Of a DNA stretch of 64,000 bases, positions 54,633 to 63,933 are shown one piece after another. The translations under genes were made by a program, and so were the position numbers. The stretch comes from Methanobrevibacter gottschalkii DSM 11977 (lineage in GTDB: Archaea > Methanobacteriota > Methanobacteria > Methanobacteriales > Methanobacteriaceae): the NCBI RefSeq assembly GCF_003814835.1, contig NZ_RKRG01000001.1, positions 496,001 through 560,000 of the forward strand. The letters run 5' to 3'. Every line of letters starts with the position of its first letter. Position 1 is the first letter of the stretch. The notes under the pieces are model-generated. The model did not search any database. It was given only the letters and a program-made list of their open reading frames with translations, and had not been told where the DNA came from.

Positions 54633-54926
54633 TTATAGTTCAAAATTGAAGCTCACTGTTGTAAATTTCATTCCACTGTCTCTGATTTTTTTAGATTTTA
54701 TTTCAACATCTCCGTATTTCTTTAAGAAAGAATTAATTTCTCTAGAAACAGTGTCGTATTTTTTTCTGTCGTAAACTCTGTAATTTCCCATAAATTTAAC
54801 GGTTTCATTTTTATTCAGAACATTTATTTTGTCCAATCTGAAAGATTCGTTATTTTTCTCTAAAACAGAGTTTATTTTCTCCACTATCTCTTCTTTGATT
54901 TTCTCTTTTTCTTCACTGCTAATCAT
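54633..54926 (-). CDS. Uncharacterised 97-aa basic protein
   Basis: I do not recognise it. It has many Lys, Glu and Asn residues, with a helical N-terminus (SSEEKEKIKEEIVEKINSVLEK) and beta-rich remainder (KFMGNYRVYDRKKYDTVSRE). There is no close ribosome site. It is an isolated gene in a decayed region; it may be a real small protein. Confidence 0.4.
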   Translation of the reverse strand: MISSEEKEKIKEEIVEKINSVLEKNNESFRLDKINVLNKNETVKFMGNYRVYDRKKYDTVSREINSFLKKYGDVEIKSKKIRDSGMKFTTVSFNFEL

Positions 54927-55645
54927 GAAATCATCTTCTATTTGTTCTTATAATTGTCTTGTTGATAAGTTTGATATTCCACAAGAACGTTATTGCTAGA
55001 TTAAAAGTTTATTTATACTATGTTATCTTCATTATTTTTATAATTTATGTGGAAAATCATTATTATTAAATTTAATGAATGTTTGTTATGAAAAACATAG
55101 GAGATACAGATGAAATTGTCAGAAGTAGCTTTCAGAAGACCGTGAGTTTGAAGTAAGCAGAGCAACATTTTCAAGATTCAAAAAATATCATTCAACCGAT
55201 ATGTTAAAGATTCAATAGCTCTCATTCAAAGACAAATTAAATATAACAACATTCATTAAGATGATATTGGCTTGTTTATTGATGCCCTTCCACAACAGGT
55301 CACAGATATCAAAACAGGGTTTGAAAACCTTGACAAGATTGCAAAAATGCAGTAAACATTGAAATGGACTTTGATGGGTAGGATAAGGAAATAATGTATG
55401 CCGATGAGAAAAATATAGTAAAATACTTGATTGGGTAAATTAATGTTTTTTGGTTGATTTAACAATTTTATCATCTCCTTCCAGTATTTGATTTATATGT
55501 TGTGCATTCTTATTAAATTATTATTTGTATGCTTTATATAGATTGCATTATTATTAAATTACAAGTATTATGATTTCTATAGGGAGCATATTTAAATATT
55601 ATTTTAAACATATTTTATTTCATATGATATTTTGAAGTGAATTTC
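54927..55645. other. Gene-free stretch with decayed coding fragments
   Basis: 719 bases. Short frames such as DIGLFIDALPQQVTDIKTGF (about 55259-55330) suggest remains of a lost gene, but several stops interrupt. No intact feature is seen. The 3' part holds the upstream region of the next gene. Confidence 0.45.
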
Positions 55646-56866
55646 ATGATTAAACGGGAATTATATTTAAATCAAATTCGTCATCTTTTTGGATCTGATT
55701 TTATTAAGGTGATTGTAGGATTGAGAAGATGTGGTAAAACTTCTTTACTAAAGAGCATTATTGGAGAACTTCAGGATAAAGGTGTTAAAAAAGAAAATAT
55801 TATTTATATTTCCTTTGAGTTGGTTCAATATAAAAATATTTTTAATGCGCATCAATTGGATGAGCTTATTTTAAAATTGGTCGAAGGTCTTGAAGGTAAA
55901 ATATATCTTCTTTTTGATGAAATTCAACAGGTGGAATTTTGGGAAAAATCAATCAACTCCTATCAGGCTTCATTTGACTGCGATATTTATATAACAGGGT
56001 CAAACTCTAAACTGTTGTCAAACGAATTGGCCACACTTCTTTCAGGTCGTTATGTTAAAATCAATTTGTATCCGTTCTCTTTTGCTGAAATTTTACAGTA
56101 TAAGCAAGAAATTAATGGTTTGAAATTAAATGAAATGAATCTGAAAGAACTATTCAATGAATATTTGTTATTTGGGGGAATGCCTGGGTTGCTTCCGATT
56201 AAAGATGAATCAACTAAGATTAATATACTTCATGATATTTATGACTCCATTGTAATTAATGATGTTCTTTCACGATATAAGATTAATGAAATTGATTTAT
56301 TCATGAGATTTTCTTATTATCTGATGAATTCAACCGGTCAAACATTCTCAAAAACAAGTATAACTAATTATTTGAAAAATGAAAATAAAAAAACTTCTAG
56401 AAATACAATATCAAATTTTACAAAATATCTTGAAGATTCGTTGTTCTGTAAAAAAGTAATGCGTCAGGATATTATAGGCAAAAAATTGTTAAAAACTGAA
56501 GAGAAATATTATTTGGCAGATCAGGGATTTCATCATGCTTTAGTTGATAATAATAGTGATTGGTTAGGTAGGATATTGGAAAATGTTGTTTATAATGAGT
56601 TGATTCGGAGAGGTTATTCTGTAAAAATTGGTAAAATTAAAAATAAAGAAATAGATTTTGTTTGTGAAAAACAGGATAATAAGATTTATGTTCAGGTAGC
56701 TTATCTCTTATCAACACCAGAAACAATTGAAAGAGAATTTTCTCCTTTATTTGATGTTCCAGATAAATATAGAGCATATGTTTTAAGTATGGATGAAGTT
56801 AACTTATCTGAAGGTGGGATTATTCACGAAAATATCATTGATTTCTTATTGGATTATGAAATTTAA
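55646..56866 (+). CDS. AAA-family ATPase with DUF4143 domain
   Basis: This 406-aa protein has an N-terminal P-loop (VGLRRCGKTSLL), Walker B LLFDEIQQVE, and sensor ITGSNSKLLS with the SGRYVKINLYPFSF signature of AAA_14. The C-terminal DUF4143 region has nuclease-like KIGKIKNKEIDFVCEKQDNKIYVQVAY. Members are common in accessory regions; role unknown, perhaps defence or regulation. The ATG at 55646 follows GAAGTGA. The gene is intact. Confidence 0.85.
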   Translation: MIKRELYLNQIRHLFGSDFIKVIVGLRRCGKTSLLKSIIGELQDKGVKKENIIYISFELVQYKNIFNAHQLDELILKLVEGLEGKIYLLFDEIQQVEFWEKSINSYQASFDCDIYITGSNSKLLSNELATLLSGRYVKINLYPFSFAEILQYKQEINGLKLNEMNLKELFNEYLLFGGMPGLLPIKDESTKINILHDIYDSIVINDVLSRYKINEIDLFMRFSYYLMNSTGQTFSKTSITNYLKNENKKTSRNTISNFTKYLEDSLFCKKVMRQDIIGKKLLKTEEKYYLADQGFHHALVDNNSDWLGRILENVVYNELIRRGYSVKIGKIKNKEIDFVCEKQDNKIYVQVAYLLSTPETIEREFSPLFDVPDKYRAYVLSMDEVNLSEGGIIHENIIDFLLDYEI

Positions 56867-57047
56867 ATGGTTTTATAGCTTTTGTACGATGAATATATGA
56901 ATGGGGTATATTATTAAAAAGCACTAAATAATTGTATTTAGTGCTTATATATAGGTTATTAATGTTTAAATTACCTCAATACTGAGGAAATTTTTTTAAC
57001 TAAATAATTTTAATTCAATGATCAAATTGCTAAAGTTCAATCATATC

Positions 57048-57989
57048 TTATAATAAATTATTTATTGGGTGTGTTTCAATTGGTTCTGTGCTTAAATCTT
57101 TTGCTGCTTCAGCAATGAACATGTCTGTCTGTGCAATAGCTGGGAAGCATATTGTTGCATTGTCTATTGGGCCGAATAATACGAAATCACCACAGCTCAT
57201 TACCTGGAGAATGTTGGCTCCAATATCGCATACTGTGAATGCAGTTTTATTGCCGGTCTCATTTTTATAATCTCTTAACCAATCCCATGCTGAAGGAATA
57301 TTGTGGATACCGGAACCTACAGGATAACCCCATTTTGCTTTTTCTGCAAAAGAAGCTCTACCTGCAACACCTGCACCCTGACCTAATGGGGTAACGGCTG
57401 TATCCATCATGAATTTGGTGATGCCGCAATCTTCAGCGACTTCAAGCAAACCTTTTTCATAAGCGCCATCATCACCATTTTCCCACATTGCAATCTTACC
57501 TTGCACTGTGGAATTCATAGGGTTGAATCCTAAGATTATTGAAGAATCGATATTTGTTTCTTTTAGAGCATCCATTTCAGATTTGTCTGCGGACATATTG
57601 ATGGAGTTATAAATTGCTCTTTCAGTTAATCCCACTTCATCCGCATATTGAGCACCCGCTACTCTTGCATCTGCTGAAGTGGAATCTATCAGGAAGGGTA
57701 TATCACATAAATCACCAACAAATTCTAAATATTTCACAATTGCTTCTTCAGTTTGACCGAATACCTGTGCAATACATGGATTCCCAGTTATATCGGACAT
57801 GCTAATCATATCATTCAATAATTTTTCAGCGCTTTCATGATCGAAATCACCGGTAAGTTCATCGTTGATTATGTTGTGTCCGCCATAAAAGATTGTACCA
57901 CATAGAACTGTAGGATATTCTCCCGGTTGACCGCCCATTTTTACACCGGCAAAGTCAAACACATGTTGTTCTTTATCAAATTTGAACAT
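57048..57989 (-). CDS. mtrH: Methyltransferase MtrH, solitary copy
   Basis: This 313-aa protein is the MtrH subunit of tetrahydromethanopterin S-methyltransferase: KMGGQPGEYPTVLCGTIFYGGH at the N-terminus, IDSTSADARVAGAQYA, and GYPVGSGIHNIPSAWDWL. MtrH transfers a methyl group between methyl-H4MPT and the corrinoid. It normally ends the mtrEDCBAFGH operon, but none of the other subunits is here, so this may be an extra, specialised copy working with another corrinoid protein. AGAGGTT precedes the start. It stands alone. Confidence 0.88.
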   Translation of the reverse strand: MFKFDKEQHVFDFAGVKMGGQPGEYPTVLCGTIFYGGHNIINDELTGDFDHESAEKLLNDMISMSDITGNPCIAQVFGQTEEAIVKYLEFVGDLCDIPFLIDSTSADARVAGAQYADEVGLTERAIYNSINMSADKSEMDALKETNIDSSIILGFNPMNSTVQGKIAMWENGDDGAYEKGLLEVAEDCGITKFMMDTAVTPLGQGAGVAGRASFAEKAKWGYPVGSGIHNIPSAWDWLRDYKNETGNKTAFTVCDIGANILQVMSCGDFVLFGPIDNATICFPAIAQTDMFIAEAAKDLSTEPIETHPINNLL

Positions 57990-58543
57990 TTTAATTAACC
58001 TCTTTAGTTTATTTCGATCTATGGATATGTGTTACATATCTGAAAAAAACATAATGTCATATAACAAATTAACTATTCATAAATAATTAATTATTTCATA
58101 TCTTAGACCAATTAAATATATAAAAATAACTAATATATAAATATATGGATTTTTAATAAGTATTTTGTAATATTAACATATCTAATCCTATTTTTTATAA
58201 AATAAATGGAAAATAATCATTTTCAATTATAATGAATATTAATTAAAGTTGAAATGAAACAAACTTAAAAATATCTAATTCTCTGATTTCTGGTATTGAA
58301 AATGAAAAAAAATAAAATAATAAGAATTAATCATTATAAATTGAAAAAAATACATATTATCATTCAAAAAAAGACATCTGTTTTAAAAATTATCCAAAAA
58401 TTTATATTTGATGTTTATAAAGTTAATTGGATTAATTTTTCTGCATGTTCGATGATTTTATTTAGATTTAACACTAAATAATCTGATTTCTCATTCGTGG
58501 TGTTTTTGATGATTTAAGGATTTTGAAGGTCTTTTTCTTTTTG
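57990..58543. other. Gene-free AT-rich spacer
   Basis: About 550 bases upstream of mtrH without a supportable gene. A lysine-rich frame at 58296-58481 has no ribosome site and looks random. Confidence 0.5.
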
Positions 58544-58784
58544 TTTGATGAATGAATCTGCATATAATTTCCTAAATTGTATTCATCATAATACTCATCA
58601 AAAAAAGCCCAAATAATCAGGATGAATGGATTGCTGATAAAAAATATGTTTAATTGAATTAAAAAACAGATATGTAATCTATTTTAATATAAAATATTAA
58701 TAGTTCTTAAATTGCGTATAAACAGTAATAAATGACTATAGAAAATATAAATGTCATACCATAATAACAATTTTAGACAGTGCC
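58544..58784. mobile_element. Partial copy of insertion sequence B
   Basis: The right end (58760-58784) matches the 25-bp inverted repeat of element B at 21 positions. The stretch near 58585-58650 matches the transposase N-terminal coding part (CATAATACTC, CAAAAAAAGCCCAAAT). The rest is deleted, so the element is dead. Confidence 0.7.
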
Positions 58785-58786
58785 AA

Positions 58787-59152
58787 TTAATTGATAAAAA
58801 ATAAAAAAGAGTATAATGGATTATAATCTGCTGGAACAGGTGCAACAATACTTACAAAGATGAAATCTTCATTCCCTGTGTTTGTAGCTCCATGGCACAG
58901 TCCTTTTGGAGTTACCGCAACCTGTCCTTTTTTAATTGGAATCTCATCACCCAGTTCCGGATAGAATACTCCTTCCCCCTGTATGCAAATCCAGATGTCA
59001 TCGGAATTGTTGTGGGTGTGGCAAGCTACTTCTTGACCTGGTTTTACACACCATACAGAACCGCTTGTGGAATCTGTTGTGTAAAATACTGTTTTTACTG
59101 CTTCTTCACCTTCAATTGCAAACTCTGAAATGTTATATGATCTTTCATCCAT
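58787..59152 (-). CDS. Single-domain cupin protein
   Basis: This 121-aa protein has the cupin motif 1 GQEVACHTHNNSDDIWICIQG and motif 2 PKGLCHGATNTG, giving His ligands for a metal. It is a small beta-barrel likely to bind a small molecule or metal. The stop lies three bases beyond the element-B remnant, and its last residues (YSFLFFIN) may come from disturbed sequence. AAGGTG precedes the start. Confidence 0.8.
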   Translation of the reverse strand: MDERSYNISEFAIEGEEAVKTVFYTTDSTSGSVWCVKPGQEVACHTHNNSDDIWICIQGEGVFYPELGDEIPIKKGQVAVTPKGLCHGATNTGNEDFIFVSIVAPVPADYNPLYSFLFFIN

Positions 59153-59543
59153 AATAACACCTTCTGTTTACATTTATTATCTCCAATAATATAAATATAT
59201 AATAGGTTTAGGCTCTTTCAAAAATTTGTATGATTTAAATATCTGCAAGTTTTTTATTTAAAACATTTTCTTAATATTTGGAGTTATTTTTATAATTTAA
59301 AGCTAATTAATCCGTTATTTTGAAAAATTTAAATGAATAGATTAATCGAAAAATTAGTTATCGCACAAGTTTTTGAAAGAGCCGAAGGGCTTTATATACA
59401 AACCTTTATTAATGTTAATAAACATAGTTATTTTTAATATTCATATTAACCTAAGGTTAAATTTTAACTATGGTTCTTGTTTTAATTTGCGCAAATCATT
59501 TTAATCCAATCATGAATATTATATCCTAAAAAGAGAGGATATT
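59153..59543. other. Gene-free spacer upstream of rnp4
   Basis: 391 bases of AT-rich sequence with no supportable gene. It separates the decayed accessory region from the information-processing cluster and should hold the promoters of the cupin gene and rnp4. Confidence 0.5.
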
Positions 59544-59909
59544 TTGAGTAGAGGAAAAAGACCAAAGTGGATGATTGAAATAGCTAAGGAAAGAATGGAA
59601 ATTCTTTTTAATCGTGCTGAGATGGAGTTCATCAACCATCCTGAGCGATCCAATCGATATGTCGAACTGGCATTGAAATTGTCTACCAAATACAATACTA
59701 AAATTCCTGAAAAATGGGGTAGAAGATATTGTAGGAATTGTAAAAGTTTCCTCTCACCTGGTCGCAATTGCACCGTCCGGCTAGTTAACTCTGAAGTTAA
59801 CATTTTTTGTGGTGAATGTGATCATGTAATGAAAATTCCATATCATAAGGAAAAAAAGAATAAAAGGAGAGCAAAATATGAGTCAATCAAAAAAAGAAAT
59901 GATGAATAG
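59544..59909 (+). CDS. rnp4: RNase P protein component 4 (Rpp21/Rnp4)
   Basis: This 121-aa protein has the basic N-terminus MSRGKRPKW, a helical part, and the zinc ribbon CRNCKSFLSPGRNC...CGEC. It binds RNase P RNA to help mature tRNA 5' ends. The TTG start at 59544 follows GAGAGGA. Its last 32 bases overlap the yhbY start, showing translational coupling. Confidence 0.9.
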   Translation: MSRGKRPKWMIEIAKERMEILFNRAEMEFINHPERSNRYVELALKLSTKYNTKIPEKWGRRYCRNCKSFLSPGRNCTVRLVNSEVNIFCGECDHVMKIPYHKEKKNKRRAKYESIKKRNDE

Positions 59910-60135
59910 AGCTCTTTCCGCTATGACAATTAATATTGGTAAGAATGGCATTAATGAAAATGTTATTGATGAAATTAAACGCCAACTCGATTCTAATGAA
60001 ATTGTCAAACTTAAATTTGCAAAAAATATCGCTAGAGATAAAGATAAATTCATAGATGATATTGTCTCTCAAACAAGAGCTAAGCTTATTGATGTTAGAG
60101 GACATGTCGCTGTAATTTATAAAAAAAAGCCTTAA
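59878..60135 (+). CDS. YhbY/CRM-domain RNA-binding protein
   Basis: This 85-aa protein is a single CRM (YhbY) domain: INIGKNGINENVIDEIKRQL and VKLKFAKNIARD, ending RGHVAVIYKKKP. Related bacterial protein binds pre-50S ribosomal particles. It starts inside rnp4 with AGGAG upstream. A GGGCCCTA/TAGGTC inverted segment lies in the gap after it. Confidence 0.88.
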   Translation: MSQSKKEMMNRALSAMTINIGKNGINENVIDEIKRQLDSNEIVKLKFAKNIARDKDKFIDDIVSQTRAKLIDVRGHVAVIYKKKP

Positions 60136-60230
60136 ACATTATAAATTTAGAGTTACGGGCCCTATTTTTTAGGTCTTAAATTTACAGTGGATTAAGCTAC
60201 AATTATTTAATAAAATATTGGAGAATTAAT

Positions 60231-60668
60231 ATGACTACTGTATTTGATGTACCTGCAGATTTATTAATTAAAAAAGTCGCAGATGAATTTAAAAATAATG
60301 ATAAGATCAATTCCCCTGCATGGTCCAATTTTGTTAAAACTGGTGTTCACAAGGAAAGAAAACCAGAAAACGTAGATTGGTGGTATGTAAGGACTGCTTC
60401 CATTATCAGAAGAGTGTATATGGATGGTCCTGTGGGTGTTATGAGTTTAAGAACTTTCTACGGTGGTAAAAAAGACCGTGGTGTACGTCCTGAAGTATTT
60501 AGAAAAGGTAGTGGGTCTATTGTTAGAACCTCATTACATCAATTGGAAGATGCAGGACTTGTTGAAAAAGTTGAAGGTGGAAGAGTTGTTACTCCAGCAG
60601 GAAGATCATTCTTGGATAAACTTTCTGCTGAAATCATTAAAGATGTTCCTGGTCTTGAAAAATACTAA
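60231..60668 (+). CDS. rps19e: Ribosomal protein S19e
   Basis: This 145-aa protein has WWYVRTASIIRRVYMDGPVGV and LRTFYGGKKDRGVRPEVFRKG, core elements of S19e, a component of the archaeal 30S subunit. GGAG precedes the ATG. It leads a run of translation genes in one direction. Confidence 0.95.
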   Translation: MTTVFDVPADLLIKKVADEFKNNDKINSPAWSNFVKTGVHKERKPENVDWWYVRTASIIRRVYMDGPVGVMSLRTFYGGKKDRGVRPEVFRKGSGSIVRTSLHQLEDAGLVEKVEGGRVVTPAGRSFLDKLSAEIIKDVPGLEKY

Positions 60669-60689
60669 TTATATTTTGGAGAGTTTGAT

Positions 60690-61046
60690 ATGAGCGATTT
60701 AGATGAAATTCGTCAAAAAAGAATGGCTGAATTACAAGCTCAACAAGCTGCTATGCAGAATCAAGCACAACAACAAGCTATGGCTCAAGCACAACAGCAA
60801 GAAGCACAAGCAAAATTTGAATCTCAGAAAAAACAAATTATTGCTCAAATTATGACTTCTGAAGCTCGTAATAGGTTGTCTAATCTTAAATTAACTAAAC
60901 CTGAACTTGTTAATCAAATTGAACTTCAATTGATTCAATCAGCTCAGTCTGGAAGTTTAAGAGGAAAAGTGACTGATGAACAGCTTAAAGTTCTTTTAAG
61001 ACAAATTGCTGGTCAAAAAAGAGAGATTAAAATTACAAGGAAATAA
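60690..61046 (+). CDS. PDCD5-like DNA-binding protein
   Basis: This 118-aa protein has a Gln/Ala-rich N-terminal helix (residues 10-50) and the PDCD5 core AQIMTSEARNRLSNLKLTKP, ending RQIAGQKREIKITRK. Archaeal members are small DNA-binding or chaperone-associated proteins. It lies 21 bases after rps19e with GGAG ahead of the start. Confidence 0.92.
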   Translation: MSDLDEIRQKRMAELQAQQAAMQNQAQQQAMAQAQQQEAQAKFESQKKQIIAQIMTSEARNRLSNLKLTKPELVNQIELQLIQSAQSGSLRGKVTDEQLKVLLRQIAGQKREIKITRK

Positions 61047-61051
61047 TATTG

Positions 61052-61636
61052 ATGAAAGCTGGTGTATTATATAGTGGTGGAAAGGATTCGTCTTTTGTAG
61101 CAGTAATGCTTAAAAGATTAGGTCTTGACGTAGAACTATGCACTGCAAACTTTGGTGTTTACGATTCATACATTCCAGCAAGCAAATCTGCCGAAGCGTT
61201 AGGTTTCAAGCACAATGTCCTGAAAATGGATTATGGCATTTTGGATGATACTTGTGACATGATTATGAATGACGGATTTCCGAATGATGGAATCAAGTTT
61301 ATTCATGCTAGAACTGTTGAAAAGCTTGCAGATGATTTTGATATTATTGCAGATGGGACAAGAAGAGATGATAGGACTCCAAAATTGAATATCAATCAAA
61401 TCAAAAGTCTTGAAGACAGGAAAAATGTTCAATATATTAACCTTGACAGTTTCGGACACAAGTCTGTTAAACTAATAACTTCAAGTCTGTTTGAAATTTC
61501 ACACGAAAGATCAAATAAGGACAACAGTTCCGATTTTGAAGTTGAAATAAGGACTTTGATTGATGAGAAAGGAGGAAACTCATTAGATATATTCCCAGAA
61601 CATTATCAAACTCGTGTTATAGGATATAAAAAATAA
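61052..61636 (+). CDS. PP-loop ATP-binding protein (alpha hydrolase family)
   Basis: This 194-aa protein has the PP-loop motif [15 protein letters not shown] at the N-terminus, and [21 protein letters not shown] which recalls tRNA thiolation or diphthamide-type enzymes. It probably adenylates a substrate for amide or thio transfer. The ATG at 61052 follows AAGGAAATAATATT; the preceding TTG is one codon earlier. Substrate unknown. Confidence 0.8.
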   Translation: MKAGVLYSGGKDSSFVAVMLKRLGLDVELCTANFGVYDSYIPASKSAEALGFKHNVLKMDYGILDDTCDMIMNDGFPNDGIKFIHARTVEKLADDFDIIADGTRRDDRTPKLNINQIKSLEDRKNVQYINLDSFGHKSVKLITSSLFEISHERSNKDNSSDFEVEIRTLIDEKGGNSLDIFPEHYQTRVIGYKK

Positions 61637-61662
61637 TTATTATATGTATTACAGGTGAGAAA

Positions 61663-61818
61663 ATGAGTAGAAATAAACCATTAGCTAAAAAATTAAGAAT
61701 GGCAAAAGCAAACAAACAAAATAGGAGAATTCCAATCTGGGCTTATGCTAAAACTAACCGTAAACTTAGATACAGACCAAAACCTAGACATTGGAGAAGA
61801 AACAGTCTTAAATTATAA
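61663..61818 (+). CDS. rpl39e: Ribosomal protein L39e
   Basis: A 51-aa basic protein beginning [20 protein letters not shown], with ending [12 protein letters not shown], the whole L39e. It belongs to the large subunit near the exit tunnel. GGTGAG precedes the ATG. It sits directly before rpl31e, its standard neighbour. Confidence 0.95.
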   Translation: MSRNKPLAKKLRMAKANKQNRRIPIWAYAKTNRKLRYRPKPRHWRRNSLKL

Positions 61819-61830
61819 TGAGGGGTTATT

Positions 61831-62076
61831 ATGGAAAGAGTTTACACAATTCCACTTAGAAATGTTAAAGAAATTAAAAGAACTATCAGAGCTCCTAGAG
61901 CTATTAGAGAAGTTAAAAATTTCTTAACTAAACACATGAAAGCTGAAGAAGTCAAAATTGATGAATCTATCAATCATGCTATTTGGAAAAGAGGTATCCA
62001 AAAAATACCTTCTAAAATTACTGTAAAAGCAGTTAAAGATGATGATGGTGTTGTAACAGCTACTTTAGCAGAATAG
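61831..62076 (+). CDS. rpl31e: Ribosomal protein L31e
   Basis: This 81-aa protein has [18 protein letters not shown] and [17 protein letters not shown], the L31e signature, part of the archaeal 50S subunit near the exit tunnel. It follows rpl39e by 12 bases with GAGG before its ATG. Confidence 0.95.
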   Translation: MERVYTIPLRNVKEIKRTIRAPRAIREVKNFLTKHMKAEEVKIDESINHAIWKRGIQKIPSKITVKAVKDDDGVVTATLAE

Positions 62077-62118
62077 CTTTGTTCACTACCATACTATTGA
62101 GTAACGTGAGGTAACAAT

Positions 62119-62793
62119 ATGTTAAAAAGAGTAGATATCGTTGGAAATCCAAATATTGGTGTATTTATTCTGGCAACTGATGAGTATGCTATTGTTCCTT
62201 ATAATCTTTTAGATGAAAAAGCCGATATTATTAAGGAAACATTGGATGTTGATGTTGTTAAATCCTCAATTTCTGGATGTAGTCTTATCGGATCTTTAGC
62301 TGTAGCTAATTCAAACGGAATGGTTGTTTCACCACATGTTTTAGATAGGGAAATTAAACAGTTTGAAGATTTAGGTATTAATGTAGCTACTGTTCCCGGT
62401 CAATATACTGCATTAGGCAATATCATTGCAGCAAATGATAAGGGAGCTCTTGCAAGTCCATTTTTATCTGAAAAAGCAATTAACATTATCGAAGAAACTT
62501 TGGATGTAAATGTTGAATCCACTTCTATGGTTGGAAGTGACATTATTGGATCCATGATTCAAGTTACAAATAAAGGATTTTTAATAAGTTCTAATGCTGT
62601 TAAATCTGAAATTAGTTTTGCTCAAGAAGTATTTGGTGTAGAAGGGGATATTGGTACTGTTGGAAAAGGTATTTCTTTAGTGGGTGCTTGTTCCATTGCT
62701 AATTCAAAAGGAGCAATTGTTGCTAAAGATAGTACTGGTCCTGAAATGGCTAGAGTTGAAGAAGCATTAGGCTTTTTAGATGATGATTTTTAA
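62119..62793 (+). CDS. eif6: Translation initiation factor 6 (aIF6)
   Basis: This 224-aa protein has five pseudo-repeats (for example NPNIGVFILATDEYAIV, TALGNIIAANDKGALASP, GKGISLVGACSIANSKGAI) typical of aIF6. It binds the large subunit and blocks subunit joining. GAGG precedes the ATG. Standard order L39e-L31e-aIF6-LX-prefoldin is kept. Confidence 0.95.
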   Translation: MLKRVDIVGNPNIGVFILATDEYAIVPYNLLDEKADIIKETLDVDVVKSSISGCSLIGSLAVANSNGMVVSPHVLDREIKQFEDLGINVATVPGQYTALGNIIAANDKGALASPFLSEKAINIIEETLDVNVESTSMVGSDIIGSMIQVTNKGFLISSNAVKSEISFAQEVFGVEGDIGTVGKGISLVGACSIANSKGAIVAKDSTGPEMARVEEALGFLDDDF

Positions 62794-62817
62794 TTAATAT
62801 ATCTTGAGGGATTTTAT

Positions 62818-63042
62818 ATGATAACAAAAATTTACAGAGTTAAAGGTACTTTTGTAATGGGTGATGAATATCATAAATTTACTAAAGAATTCAAAGCTAC
62901 TTGTGAAGCGGATATCGAAGAAAAAATATACGAACGTTTCGGAAGTAAACACAGAATTAACAGGAACCAAATTTCTATTTCAGAAATCGTAGAAATTGCT
63001 CCTGAAGATGTTGTTGACCCTATTGTAAAAGACATTTTATAG
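62818..63042 (+). CDS. rpl18a: Ribosomal protein LX (L18a)
   Basis: A 74-aa protein, MITKIYRVKGTFVMGDEYH and then RFGSKHRINRNQISISEI, typical of LX/L18a. It follows aIF6 with GAGGG ahead of the ATG. Confidence 0.93.
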   Translation: MITKIYRVKGTFVMGDEYHKFTKEFKATCEADIEEKIYERFGSKHRINRNQISISEIVEIAPEDVVDPIVKDIL

Positions 63043-63061
63043 ACACTTTGAAGGTGTTAAT

Positions 63062-63496
63062 ATGGAAGATCAGCAAAAACTAAACAGTCTTCTTAACGAA
63101 ATTAATGTATACAGACAACAAGCTGATTTAATTCAACAACAAATTGAATTAATCAGAACTTCTATGGCTGAAGTGGATGCATTATTCTCTGCTTTGGATG
63201 ATATCGAAGGTAAAGAATCTGTCGAAGCTTTTGTACCTGTTGGTGCTGGTTCATTCGTTAAAGGAGAACTTAAAAGTACTGATGAAATTATTGTAAGTAT
63301 TGGAGCAGGACTTGCTGTTAAAAAAGATGCTGATGGCGCTCGTGAAATTTTAAACGGGCAAAAAAAAGACTTAACTGATAGCTTAGACAAAATGTTAGCT
63401 AACTTGCAGCAATGCACAGACATTGTAGGCAGTCTTCAGGCTCAAGCTGAACAAATTGCAGCAGCGGCTCAAGGAAAAATGACCCAAATGGGATAA
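63062..63496 (+). CDS. pfdA: Prefoldin alpha subunit
   Basis: This 144-aa protein has two coiled-coil helices flanking a short beta hairpin region (AFVPVGAGSFVKGELK), the alpha prefoldin pattern, ending in a helix of Ala and Gln. With the beta subunit it forms the jellyfish-like hexamer that delivers unfolded proteins to chaperonin. It ends the cluster and is followed by a T-rich tract. Confidence 0.93.
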   Translation: MEDQQKLNSLLNEINVYRQQADLIQQQIELIRTSMAEVDALFSALDDIEGKESVEAFVPVGAGSFVKGELKSTDEIIVSIGAGLAVKKDADGAREILNGQKKDLTDSLDKMLANLQQCTDIVGSLQAQAEQIAAAAQGKMTQMG

Positions 63497-63612
63497 TTTT
63501 TCCACTTATTTTTTTTATTTATATTTAACAAATTTTAATTGCTTGTTTTTTTAATTTAACTTTTATTTTACATTACTAGAAACTTAAGATTTTTTGATGA
63601 AATTTTTTTATT

Positions 63613-63933
63613 GGGTGTTGATCTATTTAGAAAGCTTCATAAAATTCGTAAATCATTAAAAGAGAACATGGGCACTGAAATTTCACATCAAAGTATAGGA
63701 AACATCATTTTTAATGTCAGTATTAATGAAATAAAAAGCCATGAAAAGTTGGACATTTTTCATGATTATTATATTTGATAGTCTTTGGGTTAAAGAATGG
63801 AAAATTGGATCTGCCTTTTGGTTTTATTCGACTTAAAATTAAATACTATAGTAACCAAATTAGTTGATTCAGAGACAATAAACAACATATACAACTTTTT
63901 AAACCAATCACTACATAATCAAGAGAAAAAATA
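63613..63933 (+). pseudogene. Fragment of a DDE transposase
   Basis: A translated stretch GVDLFRKLHKIRKSLKENMG-TEISHQSIGNIIF and a second, DLKLNTIVTKLVDSETIN-NIYNFLNQSLHNQEKK, resemble pieces of an archaeal DDE transposase but lie in different frames, with internal stops. The frame ends at 63931-63933. It marks the edge of another dead element; no terminal repeats are seen within the window. Confidence 0.55.

Noticed and set aside
58296-58481. Lysine-rich 61-aa reading frame
   Set aside because: No ribosome site, biased random composition in AT-rich DNA and no recognisable motif.
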